The notes under the pieces are model-generated. The model was not told where the DNA came from. It ran no database searches and saw only the letters and a list, made by a program, of their open reading frames with translations. Source: UTCFX2 sp963788305 (GTDB lineage: Bacteria; Chloroflexota; Anaerolineae; Anaerolineales; UBA4823). From it: DNA of 64,000 nucleotides. The position numbers were made by a program, and so were the translations under genes. The DNA is taken from assembly GCA_963788305.1 (NCBI GenBank), contig CAWBGK010000011.1, forward strand, positions 124,001 through 188,000. Direction: 5' to 3'. Positions 9,142 through 17,439 of this stretch are shown here, piece by piece (the stretch's first letter is position 1; each line of letters begins with the position of its first letter).

Positions 9142-10172
9142 TTACCAGCCCTTTGTGTACCAGCGCAGGTATTGTTCCATGTGCTCTGACCAATAGGCTT
9201 CGTTATGGTAGCCCGAGAATAAATGCCATTCGTGCGGAAGGCCTTTTTCATTCAGCAGCCCTTCAAACCAGATCGCCGCACGCAGGATTTCAGGCCGGTC
9301 TCGCTCGCCAATATCGATATACATCCTCGGAATAGATTCGGACGGCAGCGCATCCAGCATACTCCGCATCTGCTCGGCGTCGCTGTAAAACACCGCCGGG
9401 CTGTGAGCCCCCATCACGCCAAATTGATCCCAATCGGAAAGCGCGAAATGGATCGCCCAGCCGCCGCCTCGCGATAGCCCTCCCACCGCCCTGTACCGCC
9501 GGTCTGGTTTTGTGCGGTAAGTCTTATCGATCTATGGGACCAGCTCCTTGACAAGCGCATCCGAGAACCGGGTTTCAGAAGGCTGTCCACCCAGCTCATC
9601 GTAAGGCATCACGATCAGAAGCGGTGGAATATCTCCCGCCGCAATCAGCCTGTCCGCCGTCTCGTCTGCCCCAATTCGGTCCCACTGGTCGGACTTAAAA
9701 CTTTGCCCGTGGAAGAGGTAAAGCACCGGGTAGCGAGCCTTGCGCATCTCGTCGTAGCACGGTGGCAGATAGATCCGGTATTTCAGCGTTGTCCGCAGAA
9801 GCTTGGTCTCCAGGCTGCCCGTCTCGTAATTTCCTCCTGCTTTCAGACAGTCCAGGCTCGTTGCGGTCGGGGTTCCTTTTTTTGTGTCCCGGGTCGTCTG
9901 CGAAGGCGTCGGCGTACTGGTCGCCAGAGGGCTTCTTAGTCGCTGTTGGAGAGCTGGTTCTCGCTACCGCTGTCGGTCGAATTGCTGTCGCACCGTATGG
10001 TCGCACTGGCTGAGGTCTCCGTGAGTCGACCGTCGGGATCCCAGGTGCTCCACGGTTGGATGGTCTGCCTGATGGCAAATTGCGCAGCGCCATCTACCCC
10101 GCACGCGTTCAAGCCAGGGACCAGGCTCAAAAAGATGACCAGCCAGGCGATTTTTCTTAAAACCACTCGCAC
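9142..10172 (-). CDS. esterase-like lipoprotein (frameshifts and one in-frame TAG)
   Basis: The first frame opens with a lipoprotein signal peptide (MRVVLRKIAWLVIFLSLVPG, then lipobox LNAC). A Thr/Pro/Ser linker follows (SSPTATKK; STPTPSQTT) but is split over three frames between about 10090 and 9930. The catalytic part then reads LETKLLRTTLKYRIYLPPCY, YPVLYLFHGQSF and, after an in-frame TAG at 9532-9534, GGLSRGGGWAIHFAL with the nucleophile Ser and SGYHNEAYW with the likely catalytic His. This is the Esterase D/feruloyl-esterase alpha/beta-hydrolase family, anchored outside the membrane. The TAG replaces a position that is usually Tyr (VPYID pattern), so a C-to-G change is enough to explain it. 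Either a decaying gene or consensus errors. Confidence 0.75.
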
Positions 10173-10286
10173 CTCAGCATAATGAGTCCATATGAAAGAA
10201 TGCGCCGCAGGAACCTCAGCTCCTCCGACGCAGTCGAATCCGGTTTACCCGGCGATCAAATCCTGTATTTGAAAACGAAATCTCGA

Positions 10287-10547
10287 TCAGCGCTGCTCTA
10301 CGACGAACTTGATCGCAGTGCGAATTTTACCATCGATTTCTACATCGACAAATTCAGGGGTGAAGATGATTTCAAAACCATCTTCTTTTAGATAACCTTT
10401 CGCGAGTGCGAGCGCTTTTACCGCCTGGTTAACCGCAATCGCTCCGATAGCCTGGACTTCGGCTCGCTTATTTTCACGAAATACACCTGCAATAGCGCCT
10501 GCCACAGCGGATGTCCGTGAAGTCCCAGAGACTTTTATGATGCTCAT
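10287..10547 (-). CDS. spoVS: stage V sporulation protein S family (SpoVS/Alba-like)
   Basis: The 86-residue protein (MSIIKVSGTSRTSAVAGAIA start, EVQAIGAIAVNQAVKALALA middle, IRTAIKFVVEQR end) is a full-length SpoVS, a small Alba-like nucleic-acid-binding fold. SpoVS affects sporulation and division in Bacillus and is also widespread in non-sporulating Thermus/Deinococcus and Chloroflexota, where its job is unclear. The ATG at 10547 is chosen over upstream codons because AAGGGGAACC precedes it at ribosome-site distance. It is monocistronic, with its own promoter. Confidence 0.95.
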   Translation of the reverse strand: MSIIKVSGTSRTSAVAGAIAGVFRENKRAEVQAIGAIAVNQAVKALALAKGYLKEDGFEIIFTPEFVDVEIDGKIRTAIKFVVEQR

Positions 10548-10618
10548 AGTGGTTCCCCTTGTCGGCAGTTGCCGTACTCTGATCGAAAGGTACAATTCCT
10601 ACAAAGTTTGTACTAATT

Positions 10619-10647
10619 ATTGTACTCAATTTCAGACTGCAAATCAA
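10619..10647 (-). promoter_or_regulatory. sigma70-type promoter of spoVS
   Basis: On the minus strand TTGATT (10647-10642) is followed after exactly 17 bases by TACAAT (10624-10619), a good -35/-10 pair about 70 bases upstream of the spoVS ATG. Two AGTACAA words 12 bases apart overlap and follow the -10 box and could be an operator. Confidence 0.55.
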
Positions 10648-10778
10648 GCACTTCTTACCGATCTTTGTCACAAAATCGGTGGAATTTACTGAGAATGCCG
10701 CCAAAAATGGGATAACTGAATCAATAGCCCCTTCAAGAATATGCCATATGAAAATCAAGAAGCTGGAGTGTGCAGTGA

Positions 10779-11643
10779 TTAAGTCTCTGCGCTGCTCTTT
10801 CCTGCAAGTCCTTTCGAAACGCAGGCAAAACCCAAAACTCCAGGCCCGATATGCGCTCCAAGCACAGGATTGATGATCTCAATCCAGGTCTCTCCATCCG
10901 GGAGAAGCTCCTGCACCGCATCTTTGAATGCCATCGCATGCTCGATCGCCCCGGAATAAAGAATCGCAGCTTTTTCATACGGGCTGTTCAGGTGCAGGAC
11001 TTCCACAAGCCGGTTGATCGCATTTTTCCGGGTGCGGAACTCTTTCCGCCCCGGAAACCCCGTCATACATCTTCAAGATCGGCTTGATCTGGATGAGCTC
11101 GCCGATCGTGGAAACCACGCCGTTCATCCGACCGCTTCGCCGAAGGAACTGCAGGGTATCCAGCGCAGCCCAGACATGCGTCCGTTTGATCTGGTCCTCG
11201 AGCACAGGCAGGATTTCCTTGACGGTCTTACCAGCAGCTGCCAGCTCGGCCGCCGTTTCCGCCAGAAAACCCGTCCCAAGGCTGAGCTGTCGCGAATCCA
11301 GGACCGTCACCGGCACCGATGTCGTCTCGGCTGCAGCAGTATGGGCAACATTTACAGTCGCGCTCAGCGATTCAGAAATATGAATAGATATGACCTCGCT
11401 GGCGCCTTCATCCGCGAGCGAGTCGTAGAGCGCCCGAAATTTTAATAGCGACGGCACTGCCGTGGTAGGATGGGAGCTGAAACCAGGCAGTTTCTCATAG
11501 AAATCTTCGCGGGTCATCTCGATCCCATCCAGGAAACCTTGGTTCCCAACATGGATGTAAAGCGGGATCACACGAATGCCCAGTTTCGAAGTGATCCTTC
11601 CTGGTAGGTCGCACGTGCTGTCGGTGAGGATTCGAACGGTCAT
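10779..11643 (-). CDS. DegV family fatty-acid-binding protein (one frameshift)
   Basis: The first frame starts MTVRILTDSTCDLP, the DegV opening with the ST motif that contacts the fatty-acid carboxylate. It continues with SHPTTAVPSLLKF, ISIHISESLSATVN and VLDSRQLSLGTGF, through LIQIKPILKMYDGV. The second frame continues RTRKNAINRLVEVL and ends with INPVLGAHIGPGVLGFAC, the family C-terminus. The frame changes near 11045-11055 in TTTCCGGGGCGG; dropping one G gives a normal protein of about 288 residues. DegV/FakB proteins present fatty acids to FakA kinase. It is the last gene of the run starting at the TIGR01777 gene and begins 1 base after the DUF4345 stop. Confidence 0.88.
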
Positions 11644-11644
11644 C

Positions 11645-11992
11645 TTAACGCCTCACAATGAGGATCAGCCCAAAGACGATTTCAATCCCAAGGCTGATCA
11701 GGTTTGAAGAATCCATGGAATGATCGAGAAACACGGAAATAAGTCGCGCCGCAGCGATCGCAAGATAGCAGAAACCAAGCACCTGGTAGGCTGTCTCGCC
11801 AAAGATGAACGGCGCGATCCCAAGGGCGATGAAAAGCCCGCCAAAAATCGCCCGGACCTCCGAAACGCCGCGCACCCCCTCCGCCGTCAGCCCGGTGAAG
11901 CCGTAGACTGCCGTGGGCTTGATCAGGGCAAGAAACCCTGTTGCCGCAGTCGACAGGGCTGCAAACATCTTCAATACCAGCAAAATATTCAT
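11645..11992 (-). CDS. DUF4345-like small membrane protein
   Basis: The 115-residue product has four predicted membrane helices (residues about 3-25, 45-65, 68-88 and 97-113) and the GVRGVSEVRAIFGGLFIALG segment typical of DUF4345. Function is unknown. Its ATG overlaps the TGA of the peroxiredoxin gene (ATGA), and DegV follows 1 base later, so it is cotranscribed and coupled with both. Confidence 0.75.
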   Translation of the reverse strand: MNILLVLKMFAALSTAATGFLALIKPTAVYGFTGLTAEGVRGVSEVRAIFGGLFIALGIAPFIFGETAYQVLGFCYLAIAAARLISVFLDHSMDSSNLISLGIEIVFGLILIVRR

Positions 11993-12474
11993 CCTTCTTC
12001 TCCAATTCCATCATCCAGCTGATCTAACAATTCGAAGACTTCACTGTTCTCAGGGATATCATACATTGCATGACCGTAGTGAACAAAGCGAACGACGCTG
12101 TCCCGATCAAGAATCACCTGAGCCGGCATCCGTCCCAGCTTGAAAAGGTTAACTTCCTGTCCGTATAATTTTAACACGCTGGCCTTCGGATCGGGCAGTC
12201 CAATAAACGGCAGGTCATGCTCCTTCCAGTAGGCTTTGAATGCGCCAGCGCTTTCTGGGCCAAGGACGATCACCTTTGTCTGCCGTTTTTCGAATTCCTG
12301 ATAGTCCTGGCGCAACTGCGCCATATGCCGTTGGCAGAATGGTCAGGTAAACCCGCGGTTGAATACCAGCAGGATCTTGGCCTCTCCTTTGAAATCAGAA
12401 AGCTGGATTGCCTTGCCGCGAAAGTCTTTCAGCCTGAAATCAGGCGCTGGTGTGTTCAATGCTACTCTTGGCAT
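11989..12474 (-). CDS. peroxiredoxin-like selenoprotein (AhpC/TSA, in-frame UGA = Sec)
   Basis: The gene starts at the ATG ending at 12474 (MPRVALNTPAPDFRLKDF) and reads through KILLVFNRGFT to a TGA at 12345-12343, then continues in the same frame with PFCQRHMAQLRQDYQEF and IVLGPESAGAFKAYW to a TGA at 11991-11989. Read-through gives 161 residues. The TGA is codon 44, the position of the reactive cysteine in AhpC/TSA proteins of the RGxxCPFC type, leaving a UxxC motif (U44, C47). This is the standard appearance of a bacterial selenocysteine peroxiredoxin. A hairpin 19 bases after the TGA fits a bacterial SECIS. The gene lies between a TspO-like gene and DUF4345 in the run divergent from carH, suggesting peroxide removal under photo-oxidative stress. 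selA, selB, selC and selD are not in the window. Confidence 0.82.
12308..12345 (-). promoter_or_regulatory. putative bacterial SECIS element downstream of the Sec UGA
   Basis: In the mRNA the UGA (12345-12343) is followed by 19 bases and then a perfect 6-bp stem, UGGCGC / GCGCCA, closing an AGUU loop (12323-12308). Bacterial SECIS elements are short hairpins placed close behind the UGA with a G near the 5' side of a small apical loop; here the loop begins 26 bases after the UGA and has G at its second position. Location and shape fit; SelB recognition cannot be proven from sequence. Confidence 0.6.
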
Positions 12475-12505
12475 AAGTTATCTCCCTGTGATCAATTTTA
12501 ATGGT

Positions 12506-13279
12506 TTATTGTGCAAAATCAAGTTCTTGATGATCTCGGATTATGAATAATCTGACCGCCAAGGTCAGCGCCACCAGGCCAAAGGTGATCCAGGTTGGGA
12601 TTGCCACGGCTGCCACCTCGGAAAACTTGATCGCAATCCCCGCCAGCGCCCACAGGATCACCAATGTAAAAGCGACATCTCTGCGCCTCCAGATCATCAA
12701 GACCGAAATCACCAGCACCGCTCCAAGCACGATCCACATCCAGATTTCCGGGGCTATCCCAAAACCATCCCAATTAAGATAATCGAGCAGTGAGGTGACG
12801 TTTGCGATGGTTGCGACGGTGATCCATCCCAGATAGATGCTGAATGGGATCCGCACAGCCCATTTCTCTGCCGGACTGACCGTTGTTCGGCCGGTCCCCA
12901 GGCGTAAATAGGTCACGATCAGAGACGCCAGCAGCACCAGCATGGCAGCCAGCGTTGCCGGGAACTGCTCATAGTGCCAGAGGAAGATCCAGGTGGAGTT
13001 CGCCAGCCCGGCCAGCACAGTCCACCACCCCGTCGCACGCAGCCGGGGGTTTTGCCGCTGCGATGGCAGCGCCTGGAAAACCGCATATGCGATCAAACCG
13101 ATGTAAATCAATCCCCAAATCGAGAAAACATAGCCCGCCGGCACAAAATAAACCTCGAAGCGGTCCGATATATCACCCGTATTCAGCCCGTTCAAAGGCA
13201 GGGCATTCGCCAGGATGTTGACGATCAGAGTGACCAGCACACTCAGCACAACTGCGATTTGTCGAATAATGTCTTTCAT
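12506..13279 (-). CDS. TspO/MBR-like tryptophan-rich membrane protein
   Basis: The 257-residue integral membrane protein has about seven hydrophobic segments, rich in Trp (GYVFSIWGLIYIGLIAY, GLANSTWIFLWHYEQFPATL, WAVRIPFSIYLGWITVATIANVT in part). The GxxFSIWGxIY and WIFLWHY motifs resemble the TspO/peripheral benzodiazepine receptor superfamily, in a longer version than classic five-helix TspO. TspO proteins bind porphyrins and help with photo-oxidative stress. It follows photolyase by 57 bases and precedes the selenoprotein by 31 bases. A GAGGAG ribosome site precedes the ATG. Confidence 0.75.
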   Translation of the reverse strand: MKDIIRQIAVVLSVLVTLIVNILANALPLNGLNTGDISDRFEVYFVPAGYVFSIWGLIYIGLIAYAVFQALPSQRQNPRLRATGWWTVLAGLANSTWIFLWHYEQFPATLAAMLVLLASLIVTYLRLGTGRTTVSPAEKWAVRIPFSIYLGWITVATIANVTSLLDYLNWDGFGIAPEIWMWIVLGAVLVISVLMIWRRRDVAFTLVILWALAGIAIKFSEVAAVAIPTWITFGLVALTLAVRLFIIRDHQELDFAQ

Positions 13280-13336
13280 TTTTTTCTCCTCGAATCTTTA
13301 AGGTATTAAATAAAGCTGCCTGTTCTCTTCTTTGGG

Positions 13337-14729
13337 TCAAGACTTATAAGCCAGCAGCGCTCGCTCGCGCGCCATCGAGTGGTCCACGATCGGCGCAGGA
13401 TAATCCTTACCGATCTTGCAGCCCACCCTGTTTTGAACCTCCACCGGCATCTTCCAGGGGGTGTGGATATACTCTGCTGGCACGTTCTGAAGCGCCGGGA
13501 TAAACCTCCGGATATACTCCCCATCCGGGTCGAACTTCAATGCCCTGCAGGATGGGGTTGAAGATCCGAAAATAGGGCGCCGCATCGGTCCCTGTCCCGG
13601 CCGTCCACTGCCAGCCGCCGTTGTTGGCTGCCGGATCGCCGTCGAGTAAATGCTGCATAAAGAACCGCTCTCCCCAACGCCAGTCGATTAGCAGGTCCTT
13701 CGTGAGGAAGGAAGCCGTGATCATCCGCGCCCGGTTGTGCATCCAGCCGGTCTGCACCAGCTGGCTCATCCCGGCGTCCACAATTGGAAAACCGCTCCGG
13801 CCTCCTGTCCACGCCGCAAAATCCTGGGCGTCATTGATCCACGGGATGTTCCGCAGCGCAGGGCGAAAGGCGGTCTGGCGTACGTAGGGAAAATGAAAAA
13901 GGATCGCGACGTAAAACTCTCGCCAGATGATTTCATTCAACCAGGTCTCCGCAGATCGGCGGGAGACGCCGTCCTGAGCCAGCTCATCCGCTGTCCGGGC
14001 GGCTGCTGCTGCCTGTCTCGCAGAGACCATCCCAAAGCGCAGGTAAGGCGACAATCCAGACGTTCCGGATCGATCCATCCGGTTGCGCAAATCTCCATAG
14101 CTGAAGATCGCCCCGTTCGCAAAGCTTTCCAAACGGCGCTGCGCTTCTTTTTCACCCGCAGGAAAGAGGGCACGCTCGGGCAGCCGCGCCCTGGTTGGAA
14201 TCCCATCGCTTTTTAACCCAGCGGGCGTGGTTATGCGCTCCGGAGCTGGAAGCGGCCTGCCGGGTCGGTTCTGCTTCAGCCAGGCTTTGCTGAATGGCGT
14301 AAAAACCGTGTACGGCTGGCCGTCGTCCTTGAGGACCGCATCCGGAGGATGCACGATCAAACCCGGGGTGAGCTGCAGCGGAAGCTCCCTGGCAATCTTC
14401 TCGTCCCTTCGCAGGGCATACGCTGAAAAATCCGTCTCTGCAAATATCGCTTCCCCGCCGGTCTCTCGGAGCAGCTCCGAAAGGACCTCAACCGGGTTGC
14501 CGCTTCGAACGACGAGCGCGCTCCCCCGCTCAATCAAGCTCCCCTCAAGCGCATTCAGCCCATCGTAAAGAAAAGCCCGGCGCTTCTCGCCCGCATACGC
14601 CGTTTCTGAGAAAAACGGGTCCTCCACAAAAACAGGGAGCACCTGTTCGGCCGCGCTGAGCGCCGCCGTCAAGGCCTGGTTGTCGCTCAACCTCAAGTCC
14701 CGTCGAATCCACCACAATGCCGTTTTCAT
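13337..14729 (-). CDS. phr: deoxyribodipyrimidine photolyase (one frameshift)
   Basis: A class I photolyase/cryptochrome repairs UV-induced cyclobutane dimers using FADH- and blue light. The start is ATG at 14729 (MKTALWWIRRDLRLSDNQAL). The antenna domain follows, then the FAD domain with TSGLSPYLRFGMVSAR, WLNEIIWREFY, PIVDAGMSQLVQTGWMHNR and NNGGWQWTAGTGTDA. After FRIFNPILQG the frame changes near 13545; the continuation is KFDPDGEYIRRFIP...IHTPW, ending DHSMARERALLAYKS. Joining the frames gives about 464 residues. The start overlaps the stop of the FAD oxidoreductase (ATGA). Confidence 0.93.
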
Positions 14730-16267
14730 CTGGCCACTTTCAGTTGAGCGTCCCATTCAGGCGCCGGGATTTTGTGCTCCTCAAGGATCGCCCCGGCCAC
14801 CCGCATCCCTCCCAACGCAGCCGCAGCAACCGATTGCCCGGGAAAAATGCTGTCTCCGACCAGCCATAAATCTCGCCCCAGCCGTGGTCCCAGGTTCCGC
14901 AGCAAACTGGTCTGCTGAAAACCGCCCACCCACCCCATCGCCCGCGAAGTGAACCGCTGAAAAGTGAGCGGTGTCCCGGGTAAGATCAGTTCAGCCGCTT
15001 CTCTCAAGCCTGGAATCACCTTCTCGGCCGTAGAGAGCAGGCTGTCCGTATACCTCGCCTGGAGCGCATGATAAGCAGTCAGGTCGTCCTGATAAAGGCT
15101 CCACCATGGATCCAGTTCTGTGTGCGTGCTGATCGTGAGCGCCCGCTTTCCAGCAGGCGCCCTCGTTTCATCCCACTCCGGGCTCAAGGAGAGGAAAACT
15201 GTATTTCCCTCCCCGGACGGGCGGCCAAGGATCACCTGGTGGTGCAGTGGAAGACCTGTTTGGATCTCCCTCCCATCCATCCCAAGATAAACCACGAATG
15301 CGCCCCATTTTTTCGGAGGACGTTCGGGCAAGCGGCGCGAGAAGGAAGGCAATTTCGAGCCTGCTGGTTCATCCCACCAAATTCCTCACGTTCCAGGGAG
15401 TCAGGTTAGCGACGACCATGTCCGCCTCAAAACTTTCGCCCTGGCGGGTATCAACTCCGCTTGGCCTGCCTCGCTCCATCCGGATTCGGGAAGCTTCCTG
15501 GCGAAAAACAACCTGCCCGCCCTGGCGGCGGATCGACTGCACCAGCAGGTTCGAGATTGTTCCCATCCCGCCTTTCAGGTGCATCACGCCGCTTGACGGC
15601 AAATCAAGCGCCGCAGCCCCATACAAGGCGTTGGTTTCATCGCTTTCAGCCTGAGCCGAGATCAACAGCTGCCCATCGACAAATAACTTCATCTTCTCTG
15701 AAGAGTCCCCAGGTGTGCTCCAACCGGCCGAAATGCATCCAAACCCAGCTTTGGCAGCTGCTTCAATCGCCCTGTGCCGGGGGCCCTCAACCAGCTCAAT
15801 CCCTTTCCCGTCAGGTTCTGAAAATCCCGGAGGCTCTGAGGCGGCCAGGCCGGACGGCGCGCAGCCAGGTCCCACAATGCGCCTGCTGTGCTCGCCTGCC
15901 AGCGCCAGAAACGGAGCGCATCTTCGCCGAATGCCTCTCGATAGGCATCCCAACGCCGCTCGTCGCCCCAGCGCCTCACCTGCTCTCCATCGGGGAGATG
16001 CACCACCATCGCTGGCGAAGCAGCCCTGCCCGGCCAATCTCCGATCCCGGCCGATCTGGCCAGGAGATCCATCGGTCCGCCGGAATTGAACCCTCCCGCC
16101 AGCGTTGCGCCTGCGTCAAATCGGTAGCCTTGGTGGAAAAAAGTGCCTGCGCAGCCTCCCGGATAACGGTGCGTTTCGAGCACAGTGACCTCAAAACCCT
16201 TGCGCGCCAGCACAGCTCCTGCGGAAAGCCCTCCAATCCCTGCTCCAATGACGACAACTTTTTTCAT
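14726..16267 (-). CDS. CrtI/CrtD-like FAD-dependent oxidoreductase (two frameshifts)
   Basis: The first frame starts KKVVVIGAGIGGLSAGAVLA, an FAD-binding GxGxxG fold, followed by PGGCAGTFFHQGYRFDAGAT, which is the carotenoid desaturase/isomerase pattern. The second frame supplies VMHLKGGMGTISNLLVQSI and VDTRQGESFEADMVVANLTP; the third supplies FVVYLGMDG and the C-terminal FAD motif LWLVGDSIFPGQSVAAAALGG. Joins fall near 15705 and 15360. The intact protein would be about 510 residues. It may desaturate, isomerise or ketolate a carotenoid or another isoprenoid; the substrate is unknown. It is coupled by ATGA to the photolyase. Confidence 0.85.
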
Positions 16268-16325
16268 TACCCGGATCCTATCTCAGACAGTCAATCCAAC
16301 CTTCGCCTGCAGCGAGCGGACCGCC

Positions 16326-17231
16326 TCATCTCAGCAAATCCATCAGCGCTGCCTCTGCGTCCGGGAAGCGGAACCGAAAGCCCAGATCGGTCAGCCGTTT
16401 TGCAGAAACCGCCTGCCCTTCCAGGACGACGGTTCCCATCTCACCCAATAACAACCGCAGGATGAAAGCCGGGACAGGGATAAATGCCGGTCTGTGCATG
16501 ACTTTTCCGATCTTACCGGCGAGCTGGCGATTGGTCAATGGCTCCGCGGAGATGTTAAACGCCCCGCTCGCTTCCGGAGTGTCGATCAGAAATCGCAAGG
16601 AACGAACAAGGTCATCGAGATGGACCCACGACAGGATTTGCCTGCCAGTTCCCAGCGGGCCGCCGACAAACAGCTTGAACGGCAGCAGCAGGCGCGGCAA
16701 AGCCCCTGATTGGGTGCTGAATGCGACTCCCATCCGGACGATTACCCTGCGCACGCCCATCTCCTCAGCTGGCTTCGTGCTGGCTTCCCAGGCCTTGGCC
16801 AGTTCTCCCAGGAAATCATCCGCAGCCGGAGCGTCTTCAGTGAAAACGCCCAGCTCACTCGTACCGTAATAACCGACGCCAGAGGACTGGATCAGGATTC
16901 TCGGTTTTTTTTCCGCCTGTTGGATCGCTTCTGTTACAGCCATGCCAGCATTGACACGGCTTTCAACAAGGACCCGCTTTTGCTTTTGGGTCCAGCGTCC
17001 TGCCGAAAGGTTCTCCCCTGCCAGGTTGACGATCACATCTGCCCCGTCAGCCAGCCTTCCCCAGCCTTTCGACGTGCGTCCGTCCCATTTTTCCAGGCGG
17101 ATGCCGGGCATGAAAACCGCATCAGGTTGCGGGTTTCGGGAGAGCAGGATGACCTCGTGCCCATCTTTGGCCAGGTCTTTCGCTAATGCTCTTCCAATTA
17201 AGCCTGTTCCTCCTGGTATGATGACACGCAT
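16326..17231 (-). CDS. TIGR01777 family epimerase (YfcH-like SDR)
   Basis: The 301-residue extended short-chain dehydrogenase-like protein has the N-terminal GGTGLIGRAL nucleotide motif, VIVNLAGENLSAGRWT (a hallmark of TIGR01777), QSSGVGYYGTSE with the catalytic-type Ser/Tyr region, and the C-terminal DUF1731 segment (PAFILRLLLGEMGTVVLEGQ in part). The enzymatic activity of this family is unsettled, but members recur beside LitR/CarH regulators. It is the first gene of the minus-strand run and its ATG has a strong GGGAGGAG ribosome site. Confidence 0.9.
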   Translation of the reverse strand: MRVIIPGGTGLIGRALAKDLAKDGHEVILLSRNPQPDAVFMPGIRLEKWDGRTSKGWGRLADGADVIVNLAGENLSAGRWTQKQKRVLVESRVNAGMAVTEAIQQAEKKPRILIQSSGVGYYGTSELGVFTEDAPAADDFLGELAKAWEASTKPAEEMGVRRVIVRMGVAFSTQSGALPRLLLPFKLFVGGPLGTGRQILSWVHLDDLVRSLRFLIDTPEASGAFNISAEPLTNRQLAGKIGKVMHRPAFIPVPAFILRLLLGEMGTVVLEGQAVSAKRLTDLGFRFRFPDAEAALMDLLR

Positions 17232-17324
17232 AGGTTCTCCTCCCGCCCGCTGCTGTTCTAATCAATTCGAAATCTGAGACACAACAAATATGTTGCTGAC
17301 TGATAATGTTACTTTCAGAAGAAC

Positions 17325-17353
17325 ATTTTAACACCATGTCAATGAATTGTCAA
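17325..17353 (-). promoter_or_regulatory. CarH-type operator/promoter driving the minus-strand operon
   Basis: The minus strand has TTGACA (17353-17348), a 17-base spacer and TAAAAT (17330-17325). Written in 11-base units it reads TTGACAATTCA then TTGACATGGTG, two direct repeats with ACA at units' positions 4-6, covering the -35 box. CarH proteins are known to bind tandem 11-bp repeats over a promoter. Confidence 0.6.
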
Positions 17354-17372
17354 TATAATTTCCAGATATTTC

Positions 17373-17401
17373 TTGACAATATATGGACATTCTGATAAAA
17401 T
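17373..17401 (+). promoter_or_regulatory. CarH-type operator/promoter of carH
   Basis: The plus strand has TTGACA (17373-17378), 17 bases, then TAAAAT (17396-17401). In 11-base units it reads TTGACAATATA then TGGACATTCTG. It is strikingly similar to the divergent promoter 20 bases away, as expected if CarH controls both directions and itself. Confidence 0.6.
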
Positions 17402-17439
17402 AATTACGTTAAACAGCTAGACCGCATTCAGGGCATGCC

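Noticed and set aside
9532..9534. In-frame TAG in the esterase as pyrrolysine
   Set aside because: The family has Tyr here and no catalytic need for Pyl. No pyl genes are seen in the window, and the same gene has other lesions.
11720..12022. Plus-strand frame opposite DUF4345 and the peroxiredoxin end
   Set aside because: It has low-complexity charged composition and no start signal, and it is antisense to two overlapping real genes.
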